From: Selaginella tamariscina
Taxonomy: Eukaryota; Streptophyta; Lycopodiopsida; Selaginellales; Selaginellaceae
Length of the DNA stretch: 64,000 nucleotides
NCBI GenBank assembly: GCA_003024785.1
Contig: PUQB01000123.1
Span: forward strand, 465,399 to 529,398
Direction: 5' to 3'
Part shown: in pieces, positions 24,578-36,692 of the stretch
How the letters are laid out: every line of letters begins with the position of its first letter
Numbering within the stretch: the first letter of the stretch is position 1
The notes under the pieces: generated by a model
Seen by the model: only the letters and a program-made list of their open reading frames with translations
Told to the model about the DNA's origin: nothing
The model's database searches: none
Position numbers and translations under genes: made by a program

Positions 24578-24967
24578 TCTCTCTTACCCAACCCTCTCAA
24601 GAACCCTAATGGGGGATGTGGGCAGTGCTGGCTACCACCGTATAATCTTAGGCAGTCGTAAGAAGCACACTGGTAAATGTGTGCACACAAGACTAGAATA
24701 TCTTGTCCAAGTGCTTCAACTGGTACATGGGTAGCTGAGAGTACTTCTCTATTACAGTTTTCTTCGCACCCGGGATGCGTGGAGAATGGGGAAAGCGTAT
24801 ATGGAGTCTCTTATACCATTTCTCCTCCAATCCGGTTTCTCTCAAACACACACACACTCACACACATGTGTGTGTATGTGAATCTGTGTGTGTGTGTGTG
24901 TAACTTGGTTATCAATTAAGAAACCGAACGAGAGAGATGAGCAAAGCTGAAGGTTTATTTCTTGACA

Positions 24968-25547
24968 TTATCTTGGGTTTCTTAGTCCCATACTTAGACC
25001 TGCCCTGCCTCCTGTTTGCAACCCAGTCAGATCCAAAGTCCCTCTAACACAATGATATTTCACACCGGGCAAATCTTTCACTCTGCCCCCTCTAACCAGC
25101 ACACACGAGTGCTCCTGCAAATTATGCCCTTCACCTGTATACATACATATATGTTCAAGTACATATGCATGCATGCATGTGTGTGTGTGTGTGTTATGTA
25201 TCCTATTAGTAATATTCATAGCAGCATCACCTCAAGTGAGACACATCACCCACGCACACGCACCTGGAATATACGCGTTTACAACAAACTTGTTTGAGAG
25301 TTGAACTTTGGCAATTTTTCGAAGGGCTGAGTTGGGCTTCTTTGGTGTGACAACAGAGACCCTGAGGCATATTCCTCGCTTCTGAGGGCACCTTTGAAGT
25401 GCACGTGTCCTCTTAGCACTCTTCGAAGGCTTGAGTGTTGTTGCATCGCATCGCACGTCTGTCTCTTCTTCATGCTCTTCATTGTGTTTAACCGTCACTC
25501 CTGCAAACTATAACCAGTACGCTTTCATTTGTATGTATATCATACAG

Positions 25548-25593
<46 letters not shown>

Positions 25594-25966
25594 CGTTAAC
25601 CTGGTATATAAACAATATTGTTTCAAACAAGAACTAGCATATACAGTTGTTCACCCGTACCATGTGGTGCGTGGTTCATATTCTTATATGAACAAATGTG
25701 CATTAATCCAGAAAATGTACCAAAATCAAGCTTAAACAGAGGATTAAGAGACATTAATCTACATTTACCTGTGTGGTGGAATTCCTGCTGGCAATCCGCT
25801 ACCGTGCTGAAATGCAGATGATGCAGAAGATGAACAGCGAATTGTGCACACGCTCCTCGATTTCTGTGTATGAAATCCTCGCAAATCCAATGACAGGAGT
25901 CGCCCATTGTGGGATTTCCTCAAGAAACTAGACGGACACACCAGTAGACACTCCCACACTCGCCAT
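24968..25966 (-). CDS. rps12: Nuclear-encoded mitochondrial-type ribosomal protein S12
   Basis: S12 is part of the decoding centre of the small ribosomal subunit. Exon 25264-25500 encodes [38 protein letters not shown] and AYIPG. After a GT-AG intron, exon 24968-25134 encodes [31 protein letters not shown] and ends GLRNPR. RTRAL.xCPQK and KIAKVxLSN are the wording of plant mitochondrial S12 rather than plastid S12. An upstream exon (25769-25966) could give a targeting peptide ([20 protein letters not shown]...), but joining it in frame needs one indel, so the N-terminus is unresolved. Introns and the nuclear-gene neighbourhood argue that this is a functional transfer rather than a NUMT. Confidence 0.85.
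25555..25592. repeat. (TG)n-(AG)n compound microsatellite in rps12 intron
   Basis: A TG run passes directly into an AG run between the presequence-like exon and the first S12 core exon. Confidence 0.85.
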
Positions 25967-26294
25967 TGAAGAGCCCTAATCCTATGTGGCTGAGATCGTA
26001 CCGTGCATTTCCGTTCCGTACTACATCTTTAAATACACATTGTGTTGGTCACTAGTGCGTGTGCGTGTGCGTGCATGGGTGTCAAACACACGCTAACCGA
26101 TATCTCAATGAGTACCTGACACACACATATTTATCTAAGAATGTAAGTACATATATATGTAGCTGTATATGCAACAAGTATATATTAATTAGGTAGAAAT
26201 TTATCTTAATGCAACACGCAACATTAATAAATACATAAGCTATACAGCAGCTACCAAAATTTTGCTCCTCAAACCGCATATATCCATCGCATAT

Positions 26295-26582
26295 TCATCG
26301 TATATGCGTGCGGCCCAGGGACCATATTCCTGTGTTTCTAACAGCGCTCTGCTGCAAAGAGTAATATTCCCAATCAGATATAACTTGCTTACTTAACTTT
26401 GTCTGTGTATGATATAACTTGCTTACTTAACTTTGTCTGTGTATGTATATAGACTTGTTACTAAATTATACTCAAATATGTTTACCTGAGATTTTGGAGA
26501 TGGAAAAACGTTCCAAAATCTTAACGTCTCGTCTCCTGCTCCGGTTACAATTGTCTAAACAGATAATACTTGATTAGTTACT

Positions 26583-26639
<57 letters not shown>

Positions 26640-29033
26640 CCTGACCGTCAGGCGAGATAGCAAGATACAAAACTCTGTATGTGTGGCCCGTCAGTGTAGA
26701 GAGCTGAATCAAATTAGAAATGTATATATCATGTTTGTTAGACTTATCTGGTAATTATTAATAAATTACCTTTGACATAGCCGGATATCTCCAGACAATT
26801 ATCTGGTTCTGTGAATAACCGTGTGTACTTACAAGCTCGTTTACATTCTTTGACCATACCAAGTTGCAAACCTGTGAACAAGAAAAGAACTAAGTTAACA
26901 CACATACTTGTGTATACAGCAATATGAAATACAAGAAATCGATAATATAGATATCTCATATAAACACGTGCATGTATCACACGGGCACACACGCACACAC
27001 AACTTCCTCAATTACTAACCTGGCTACCAGTGTCAACACTGCTCAAGTGCGTATTAGTGGCTGTATTCCAGAAGCGTATACATTTGTCTACGGTACCACC
27101 TCCGGAAGCAAGGAGACCATGCTGATGCGGTGACCACGCAATGGCTTTTACTGCTGCTGTATGCTCACTGAACTTTAGAACCGGCTGTGTAGACATTTGA
27201 TTCCACACAAACAGCTATAAAACAATATAAAAGCATTAATATAATGATTTGACTATTATTAACATATATAAAGGAAAATCATAAATGTACGTCCGTATAT
27301 ACAGTTGCATTACGTGTGTGAAAGGGGGGTGTGTGTGCGTGTGTGATGATATTCACCTGATTGTCATTACCGCCAGAAGCAAGCTCACGGTCGTCGTACG
27401 ACCATTTCAGGCCACAGACCTGGAAATATAAACAGTCACACTATATTGTATATCAAAATCTGATACGTGTACGCTTGTATTAGTTTGATGAGGGATTATA
27501 CTTAGTTTGATTTAGGGTTAAATGAATATTATACTTACTTCAGATTTATGACCAACGAGTCTGTTGACAAAATCCTCGGTGGCACGAATATCCCGCTGTA
27601 AAATATTCCTATCACGACTACCAGAAGATAGTACATTAGAGCTCCAAGCCAAGGTTCCCACTCTTGTCCTGTGGCCACCCATGGTTCTCACTTTCTTGCA
27701 ACGTGTTGCATCCCAGATCTATTAAGTAAAACACAACACATCACACATAAACATACATCCACGCATGTATCTCCATACAACATGCACGTGGACGTACATA
27801 TAGACATACACATACACGTATGTGTATATATGTACGACACGTACAGTATGCAGACATGTATATGTATGTATATATGTACCTGGACTTCACCGAGTTCGTT
27901 CCAACTGCTAAGTAAGTTCCTCGTTGTGTCCAGCCAACAGAACACACACTGTCGTCGGGACTCAAATCACAGAGTTTCGTCACCTGAATGTACAGAGAAA
28001 TGGAATTATTACATGAAATGTTAATAAGATAAACTCGACAACGCACAGTGCATATATATACATATATGTAACCCTCGGTGTGTGATGTAGCATACCTTGC
28101 TGGTGCATGCGCTCCAAAGGTAAACACAGGTGCCGAGACCCACAGCTAAAACGTTGAGTGACGACCAGTCGACTAAGTTCAGATAGAAATCGTCTTGAAG
28201 AGCAGGTGCATCCAAAACCTGAATGTGTAATAATATACATCTACTTATATTTATGTACTAAATAATTGTATAGGAATAAACTATAAAATATATACAACAT
28301 CAGTCCAACTAGTATTAAATAATGCAGATAAGATTCGCAGCTGATGTCATAAGATATGCGTAGTGCTTTAATATTATATAAGTACACACAGGAATATATG
28401 AGAAACACAAAATTCACACATCTGTACACATACCTTATAAGGAGATCTGGCAATCTTGCGTGGAGCTTTACGAGGGCTAGTAACAGTCCCAGCAAGAGCC
28501 CCATCTAATCCAACAGGCGAAAGAGAGAACGGCGAATCCGGAGAAGCACTAGCTCCAGGAGACCGATGCTCATTCTTAAACCTGAACAAGTTCCTAGTCG
28601 GACTCATAGTCGCCCTGGCGGAGAGTTTCTCACTACTGGTGGGCAAAACAACACCAGAATCGCTCCCAAACATCTCTGTCCGGAGAAGCATTGAGTACGC
28701 CGCTGCACTGTCCTCTCGTGTCTCATTTCCATGAGACAGATTAGTGTTTGATGGGGATTTGTCAAGCAGAGCGAACCCTGTAAGATTGGAGCTCGCCCTG
28801 CTGGGAATGAACCGATCACTGTATGTGGTCCGGTTAGAGACCGAAATGCTGGACTGTGCATCCATATTCTCCGAATTAAACACCGAAGAAGTGGAGAACA
28901 CAAGCGAGCGCCTTGCCGTTATGTTTGCTCGTGGAGATTCAGACTCCAGTCTAGAGATTACAGGCGATCCTCTGTATTTCTCCACGGATTCATCGTCTTC
29001 TTCCATTGGATCTGTGTGCCTGATCCTCTTCAT
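26295..29033 (-). CDS. CCS52/FZR: APC/C activator CCS52/FZR (Cdh1-type WD40 protein), 10 exons
   Basis: Activates the anaphase-promoting complex, driving cyclin destruction and endoreduplication. Exons, 5' to 3' on the minus strand: 29033-28434, 28218-28096, 27983-27880, 27718-27539, 27419-27357, 27214-27020, 26871-26770, 26703-26641, 26554-26486, 26351-26295. The product is about 518 residues, the usual length. The N-terminus has the C-box DRFIPSR, then [13 protein letters not shown] (Cdh1-specific motif) and RKIARSPYK. Seven WD40 blades follow ([19 protein letters not shown] to [18 protein letters not shown]). The C-terminal SLGRTHIR supplies the IR tail that docks on the APC/C. One base is missing in exon 3 (AVGTN-LGEVQ needs one extra C). 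This looks like a sequencing or base error in an essential gene. Confidence 0.95.
26582..26634. repeat. (TG)n-(AG)n microsatellite in a CCS52/FZR intron
   Basis: Compound TG then AG run inside the intron between exons 8 and 9. Similar compound tracts occur at 25555 and 46405. Confidence 0.85.
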
Positions 29034-30480
29034 GGAATGCTTACCTCTATCGAGCGCCGTCTCTCCCCCCGTCTTTGATTTCGACCTAACCCTACTCCGC
29101 GAAAATGTCAGTGACGTGGATTTCGCGGCAGATCTTTATTATTTTAGTTCAAATATAATTTGAAAATACTTATTTAGATACAGTAAGAATCCTTAATCTA
29201 AAATTATACATATATACCTTTCAAAAATTAAATTTACATTTATACCCTTTAAAAATTTGAATCCTTGTATTTTAATTTTATAATTTTATAAAATATATAT
29301 TTAATTATAACATAATTAGAATGAAATAAAATAAAGTTTACTAATTATTAGATATTTAAAAAATGTCATAATTGCAAATTTGAAGAAATAACATATTTTT
29401 AATAATAATTATATTATATTGCAATATATATATCTTTAATTGATTACATTTAAAGCTAAATATAATAAACTTTAAATTTCTAAAAATATTTTAATTTAAT
29501 TTATAATATAAGCTAAATATATAATACTAACGTATACTTTATATATTCTAATTTGAAATGATAATGAGAAGCGATTTGAACATGGGATGCGTTACTTAAT
29601 AAGGAAATCTGAGAGAATATTCGAGGAGTATTAAGACTAGGGTTCATGGCCGACAGTTTAGGTCCGCACCATATTGTACTGATTACAGTGATGATGTTAC
29701 AAAAATCACCATTGTATGAGCGTGGTGCAACATTAATCGGTCATGGTTTCTCCTATTTGCATCAGGATTCTCGTTTCTGATTGCATACTGAAACTCCACT
29801 GAACATACATATTCGTCTGCATATATCTGTTGCGCATATGTTGAAATTTACTGAGTTTTGTAATGGGTTTTTAATTATTTTCTCATTTCTAGATCTACTG
29901 TTACCTGGTTAGATTAATTAGCATATATGGCTTTGTTGATCAGATCTGAAGTCATATGTAATACATTGCTTGTGTGACATTGCAAACCTGCAGTTTGCCA
30001 TACACCCACATAAGATTGATCAGATTGTTCATTTCAACTGTCAAGAATGCTGATCAACAGCCAGTCTGAGTAACTGGGAGTCTTGTTTTTTGCTACAGTT
30101 GCGCAACTGTTCTTCATTACGTTGCTTGCATCTTCTTCTTCTTGCTTTGTTTGACAGCATTGAAGAGGGCTACCTCATGTACCTTCTCTTTGGGTTTTGG
30201 CCCCGCTACAACATCATCCCAAAGCCTATACATGTATATACTTGTGAAGAAAGGGATTAAGAACTTTTTAAATCTTATCAAGCTGTTATTGAAAACTTAT
30301 CATCACAGTTTATATATTGAAAACTTGAAGAAGAACAAAGCCAAGATGGTACTTATATATACATTAAACGAGCCTGCTATTGAAAACTTATCACTTTCTA
30401 TTAAAAGAAGCACAAAACAACAAACGAGCCAGCCAATAGTATAACATGTAGTGTAGAAATGTGAGCTTTTTAAACATTCA
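29034..30480. other. Intergenic spacer upstream of CCS52/FZR
   Basis: Likely contains the CCS52/FZR promoter next to 29034-29160, then AT-rich DNA. A 45-codon frame at about 29649 (MADSLGPHHIVLITVMM...) and the pyrimidine-rich stretch near 30130 have no recognised homology. I call no gene here. Confidence 0.5.
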
Positions 30481-30853
30481 AATCCGACGTGTCTAAGTGA
30501 AAATCCAACGTGTTTAAGTAAAAGCCCAGTGTCCAGCGTCTAAACAGCCGCCACGAAAGTGGAGGCAGCCGCACTAAGACGAGAATATCTGCCAATGGAT
30601 TTCCTCCATCTTGCATTATTGTACCACTGGCATATCCCCATCTGCATAAAGCACATACTATGTCTTCATTAAAGCACAACAAAAGAATAAGCAGATGCAC
30701 TGAAAGCGAGACAAACATATATATATATATATATAGTAACGTATCTGTCTTGTTCTCCCTCTCTCTCTCACACACAGACACATCGGCGCACACGTACGAG
30801 TGGCATATATATGGGTGTGTGCGTGTAACATTCTTACCTTAACACATGAATGT

Positions 30854-33834
30854 TCACATGTAAACGTCATCCAGCTTCCTACCATCACCCTGCAGAATCC
30901 TCACAAGCACCTTTCCATCAGTGGCACGCTCATCCAACGATGGTAACAGCCTCTCCTCAGATAACTTCTCCAAATACTTCCCAGCACCTACAACGGGACA
31001 GTTCGTATAATGGTCATTAACAGATATAAGATGTTACATACCTTCGAACTTTCCCTTCTCTTTCAACCTGGTAAGAGCTTCAATCACTGTACCAGTATTC
31101 GTATTTGCATTCCGGCTCAGAATCTGGATTAACAGCTTATAAGTAACCAGATTAGCTTCGTACTCCTTGTCTGTCATCTCTACAAACAGATTATAAGCTT
31201 CGGAGAGTAGATTCCCACGTATATACGAATCCATCATCCCATTATACGTATCCACGTCTGGTTCACACCCCGCCTGTTTCATAAGCTCGAGCATCTGCTT
31301 ACTACCTCTGGAGTAGCTAGCTTCCGTATGAACAGATTATACGTAGATACGTTTAGCTTCTTCCCACTGTCTAGGAAAGATCTAAAGAGTTTACGTGCTA
31401 AATCAACCCGGTCTTGGTTAATTAAACCTGTTATGATTAAGTGAATCGTACCCGGGTCGAAGTTTAATCCCATTGAAGGGAGCTCTTTGAGAAAGCCCAT
31501 ACCATCTCCACTTTGCATGTTTTATATGCTCTGTCTGCGATTGTAACTACGTCTTCCGGGGATGTATATCCCGATTTTGACATCTCTTTGAAGAGCGTAC
31601 ATGCCTGCAATCATATAAAAATAGCTGTGTAAGTTTATAAACAATCTGTAAAACATGCATATGCAAGCAGATACACATAAAAGAAACATACTTCTTACAA
31701 TACGTCTGTATATGGCAGTATATAAAGTACATGTACATGTAGCGACTATAAAACGTGCAATTATGACATAACCCACACTAGACACGCACGCACGCGCTAT
31801 GCATGTGTATATATATATAAAGATGTGTGTCTATTAGCATATAAAGTTATATGTATATGTATATTATAGTAGACAGTACAAAACGTAACATAATATACAC
31901 GTACATATTCGCAGCTATGTGTGTGGGTGTGTGTTATATAAAGCTACATTTATGTACAAGATGTTGACTTGTTGAAAGTTCCAAAACCAGGAATTATATA
32001 TATATATAGAGAGGGGGGGGGGGGGGGGGGATAGATAGATATAGATATATATGATACTTATGTACAAATGTATAAGATCGTTACCCCAACACACACACAA
32101 CAAATTCACATGTAAAAAGATCTATTTGGGACATACCACCCAGGGAACTCAATCCTTGTCTATCTGTCTAAATATCTGTGTAACTATGATAGTAGCCACT
32201 ATAACAACGTGCTATTAATGACATAACGTACACAGACACCTGCACATCTCTGGATATATGTTGAACAGATACAGAAAGCATACTAAATTATACTGACACA
32301 GAAGGATAGGTGTGTGTAAGTTATACTGAAATAGGTGTGTGTGTATTTGTGTGTGCGTGGGCAATGTCTCTATACTATAAGTGATGCATATACTGCGATA
32401 AGTGCAGTATATTAATTATTGAATACATATAAACATGTGCATACTATATGCAATAAATGTACACATAACTGCTAATTGAATACATACATGACCAGTATGT
32501 AGATTTTTAAGTATAAAATTCTTTATAGTATCATGTCCTCTCTCTCTCTGTGTCTATATATATGTGTGCGTGTGTGCGTGTGTGCGTGTGTAGATAGATA
32601 GATATCCACAGAGGGAGAGAGAGAGACATTATAACATAACATACTTGTAACGTACCTGTGCTGCTTTCTCAGTAACAATCAGCTCCGAGAGTATGGGAAC
32701 ACAAGTAGAAGAATACGGCTTAAGTCCAAGCTCAAGCATCTTCTTATACTGTGTCAAAGCAGTTCCAAGTTTACCAGCATTAACCAGATTACGAACAAGC
32801 GGATTATAAACCTCCTCGGACGGACTCTCCATCTGTTCAAGCACCTCAAACGCAATCTTCCCTGCCTTCCTTGCTCACACACTCCACCAACGAAGCATAT
32901 GCAGCCATACTTATTTCATGTCCCCCAGCCTTCATTTCCTGAAACAGCTTATAAGCAGCCTCAGTGCCCCCAAATCTACACGTCTTCGCCATGAGAATCT
33001 CATATGTTATGGCGTTCATCTTGCGTACCATCTTCATTCTTTGAATGCATCACATCGAACTGTAAGTTCTTCCCAGAGTCCAGTAGCAGCCTCAGAATGC
33101 AGTTAAGCTCGATGTCTTGGGTGGCTTGCAACCAAGCTCATCCATCTTTAGAAAGAGCTTTGCAGCATCGTCTACCCTGTTCAATCTTGAGTATGCAAGC
33201 ATGACCGTGACAAACATCGACTCAGTCAGCTCCATCTTCCGCTTATGCATCTGAACTATCAACCATTCCATCTCCTCAGCCTTGTCTGTAGAGCTCAGTA
33301 TCTCAAAGAGCAGATTAACACGGACTGATCAAGCTTTATATGTCGTCTAGCTCTCACCCACATGTAGAAACTGAACACCAGAGATGAATCTCTAGCACGT
33401 TTGATAATCTAGCGCGTGCTCTGCCTTCACCTGGTCACCCAACAAAGCCAGTTTCTTATACAGATCCCGCCATTCGTGTTCTTGAGCACTCACAGACGTA
33501 GTCTATGAGTTCTTCATCGGATCTAAACGGTGGAAGTAGCTGAATCTCTTCAAGCGCCTCCACTTTCGGCTGCTCGACGACCTCTGGCACGGATTTCTTC
33601 TCCGGTTTTGTAAATTGCAAGTCAAGCAGGCCAGATTCTCCGATTTCCTCTCCGATAAACTGTCCGATTGAGAACCCGAGGGCTGCCCGAGCTTGTTCTC
33701 GGACGGATTCTTCGTCTTGAGAATGTTTTTGATCGAACAGATAGAGAAATCATCTGAGAAGAACCTGGCATTGGTGCTTCTGATCCGTGCTCCTGCCAGG
33801 AGCCGCCTGCGGCAAAATGCGAGTCCATTCCCAA
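30854..33834 (-). CDS. P-class pentatricopeptide repeat protein, at least 3 exons
   Basis: P-class PPR proteins stabilise, cleave or help splice organelle RNAs. The start MGMDSHFAAGG is followed by a basic, serine-rich leader compatible with organelle targeting. The PPR motifs include ITYEILMAKTCRFGGTEAAY, EVYNPLVRNLVNAGKLGTAL, GTIHLIITGLINQDRVDLAR, STYNLFIRKL and DTYNGMMDSYIRGNLLSEAY. The final exon (30854-30987) ends GDGRKLDDVYM. Introns: 30988-31041 and a large one at 31605-32655. No E or DYW domain. Frame changes occur between motifs near 31300, 31520, 32850 and in the first kilobase, so the gene is either decaying or affected by base errors. Confidence 0.75.
31605..32655 (-). other. 1.05-kb microsatellite-filled intron of the P-class PPR gene
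   Basis: A donor after EKAAQ (GTACGT) and an acceptor before ACTLFKEMSKSG bracket AT-rich DNA with (TA)n, (TG)n, (GATA)n-like runs and an uninterrupted G run of about 18 at 32013-32030. Much longer than the other introns in the window. Confidence 0.7.
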
Positions 33835-34110
33835 CCAGAATCGAAGAACCCTAGCTCCACATTTTCTTAATCTGCTAGAACCCTAAACCATAAAACCCTG
33901 ATTAACATATGCAATGAAAAATTGAATAAAACAGCATATAAATATAAACAATGGAGTGTGGGCAGAGAGGTGTGTGTGCATGTTATAAATATATATTTAT
34001 GTATAAGCGCATATATTTTGTTAATTTATACTGAGACACTATTGAGAATTTACACTTAAATTTTTTAATTGAATCTTAAAATATATGATATATATAATAA
34101 ATATATATAC

Positions 34111-34147
<37 letters not shown>

Positions 34148-34414
34148 ATTTATATTTTATAGAATAATACCAAATTTACTATTTTAGATAAAACAATTAA
34201 ATTTATATATAATTCTATGCATATATTTATTCAAGTTTATTATATATTACGCATTACATATATTTAAATTTACGTATTAACATTCAGAAGTTATTTATAT
34301 ACAATTCTATGCATATGTTTATTCAAGTTTATTATATATTACGCATTACATATATTTAAATTTACGTATAAAAACATTCTGAATTTCATAATTCTTTATT
34401 AAACAAAAAAATAA
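33835..34414. other. AT-rich spacer between P-PPR and tRNA-Ile
   Basis: Contains a (TA)n run at about 34105-34142 and a direct duplication of about 80 bp: ttatatacaattctatgcat and the following bases at about 34203-34275 recur at 34293-34368. No gene seen. Confidence 0.6.
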
Positions 34415-34488
34415 TGGCCCACACAGGTCTCGAACCTGTGACCTTCGCGTTATTAGCACGACGCTCTGACCAGCTGAGCTAGAAGGCC
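34415..34488 (-). tRNA. trnI-AAU: tRNA-Ile (anticodon AAT)
   Basis: The minus strand reads GGCCTTCTAGCTCAGCTGG, then AGAGC, an anticodon arm with CTAATAA, the T-arm GGTTCGAGACC and the 3' end GTGGGCCA. This is the normal cytosolic plant tRNA-Ile pattern. The acceptor stem is imperfect: the 5' strand GGCCTTC pairs with GTGGGCC with one T:T mismatch and one wobble, where the usual gene has GGCCCAT paired to ATGGGCC. Confidence 0.9.
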
Positions 34489-34683
34489 ACTGCGAATTTT
34501 TTTGTCGCTTCGATTGCATTTGAAGAAAAACATTTCCGCCACGTTTGACCGCATAGGCGCCCATGTGGCAATTCGGTGTGTGTTCGGCGCTGATTGGCTC
34601 CAAGTCTGCAGATGTTTATCAGTTAATCAAGAAACCGATCAGGTATTTGAAATAGGGAAGAAGGCAGCGTATGTTGAAGTTCA

Positions 34684-35247
34684 ATGGGGAATAACACGAA
34701 TGGACACAGCGAGCATGCCCGTTACAGGGCTATGGTGGAATTGGACACTGACGGTGTTTTTGTGAATGGTGGGTTTGAAATAAATCAAAAATAAGTACAA
34801 ATTAATTAGAAATTCAAAAAAAATGTCAGTATTTTTATTTGATTTGTGTATGGTTATGATGGGCATGTGTTTTTTAGATGACACATTAAGGAGGATTCAA
34901 GTTGAGGCCTATTACAACAATAAACAGGACCGCCCAGTGACCAAGAAGATTACGTTGGTTACCAAACGCAATGGCGAGCATTCTACCACTACCACTACCA
35001 CTACGGCCTCTTCCAATTGGTCAGGTAAGCAATACTAATGTACATTGTTGAATGATTATTCTATAGATTTATATTTATCCATTTTTTAAAACTTGCATTA
35101 TTTGATAAGATTGTTGCTAGGTTTTCACATTAAACAATGATATATAAACCGCACTCGAGTAGAACGTATAGGTGTGTGTGTGTGTGTGTTCTACATTCTA
35201 ACACTGGTGGTGCAGGAGCGAGTCATCCCACTGGAGCTGATATGTAA
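34684..35247 (+). CDS. Small unknown protein, 3 exons
   Basis: Exons 34684-34768, 34878-35024 and 35216-35247 join in frame at GT-AG introns to give about 87 residues: MGNNTNGHSEHARYRAMVEL, DTDGVFVN, DDTLRRIQVEAYYNNKQDRP, TKKITLVTKRNGEHS, a run of threonines, and ASHPTGADM. The stop overlaps another possible donor (GTAAGT), so further exons are possible. The protein is polar and the threonine run comes from ACC/ACT repeats. No family recognised. Confidence 0.45.
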
Positions 35248-35644
35248 GTGATTATTATTTCTTAATATTATCTAACTTAGATTTGTATCTACACACAGGA
35301 TGACTATTAGTTCTTGGTAAGTAGGCAGAATATACTTGGGAATGTACAGGATCGATGTGTCTCCTTAAGGGGTGAAGTTTCTAGCTTGTTTTGTACAAGT
35401 TTGTTTATTTTCTTTTTTAAATATACAAAATGTTTTATACATATATATCACACCTATAAATCTTTATTTTTCTAGATTATATTTACAAAATGTACAGAAA
35501 TACACAAGTAGATTCTTCTGCTTAGCATGAACAAACCTCCATTCTGCACAAACAAGGAATTAACTTTACCATTAATGGTTAATGGTAAACTCATGCAATA
35601 TATATATATATATATATATATATATGGTGATATTGGATTAGAAC

Positions 35645-36057
35645 TTACAAGTCGGAAGTGCTTGGTATCTTAATTGATGTGGCCCCAAATTTCTGAACAA
35701 ACTCCTTCACCTCCTCTTTCCAATTAACTTCATCTGTTGGACATGCCAAGTTAATAACGAACACACACACGCATGTGTATACACACGTAAACTGAATGGA
35801 TGACAACACACAGAGCACACCACAGCGTGTATACACACGTCTTACCTTGAGGAGGATCGACTGAGATTTGGGAGATCTGAGTGGAAGTCAAGGCAGGGAT
35901 GTACGCTTCGTCTCTGGAGAAACACATCAAATAAAAGAAAATTAAGTTAAAATTAGCAATTTATTTTTTCTTAAAATAAATAAATAAAATCTAATTAGAC
36001 TTACTTTGGAATTCCGATGTCTTTGGAGCAGTTCCCTGGAGCCAATTTTGGAACCAT
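35645..36057 (-). CDS. Small unknown protein, 3 exons, about 69 aa
   Basis: Exons 36057-36005, 35913-35846 and 35733-35645 join in frame: MVPKLAPGNCSKDIGIPKDE, AYIPALTSTQISQISVDPPQ, DEVNWKEEVKEFVQKFGATS and IKIPSTSDL. All three junctions have good GT-AG sites (GTAAGT, GTAAGA). It lies tail to tail with the gene at 34684-35247. An acidic small protein with an amphipathic C-terminal helix. Not recognised. An upstream ATG exists in another frame. Confidence 0.5.
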
Positions 36058-36692
36058 ATCTTCGAACTCATTTTGCTTCTCGAACGGATAAGAACGATGC
36101 AGATAATTTTTAATTGGATTTTTCTGATGATGATATTGACATAAGGGTTTTGTATATTTTTATATATAGTGGACAGACGGCGGCTGCCGCTATTTGTGCA
36201 TTTGTCGGCTCGTAAGTTTAATAATTAAACACCAATATACACACACGTATATACACACAACTTTGAAGAGTATAGTCCTTAGTAATTATTAACAAAAGTT
36301 TAAAAGTTTAATAATCAAGCTTAATTTATATAACGTTTATTTGTATATGAGATGCCATCAATAGTTATTGTTTATAAGATATATTTTTTTTTGACGTAAC
36401 AAAAAGTGAATCCTATAATTCATATCGTCTGGGAAACGTTCTTCAAAATGTTTTCTTTCTTGATATTTTTATTTAATGTTCACTCGAAAATAAATAAAAA
36501 ATTCAGGATGAAATTTCTACATTTTTTAATAAGAATCTTTAGTAATGTAAATGTCTTAATATGAAATTGAATTATAAATTTAATTTTTGTCAGGCAATTT
36601 CATTAACCCATGTCTTTATTTAGTTTAATCAAAATAGATTGGATTATTTAACATTCTTAAGTAGGTTTAAGTTAACCATGTATGTATGTTTT
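36058..36692. other. AT-rich spacer
   Basis: Presumed promoter of the small gene at 35645-36057 and 3' flank of the CCD1-like gene. Nothing else seen. Confidence 0.5.
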
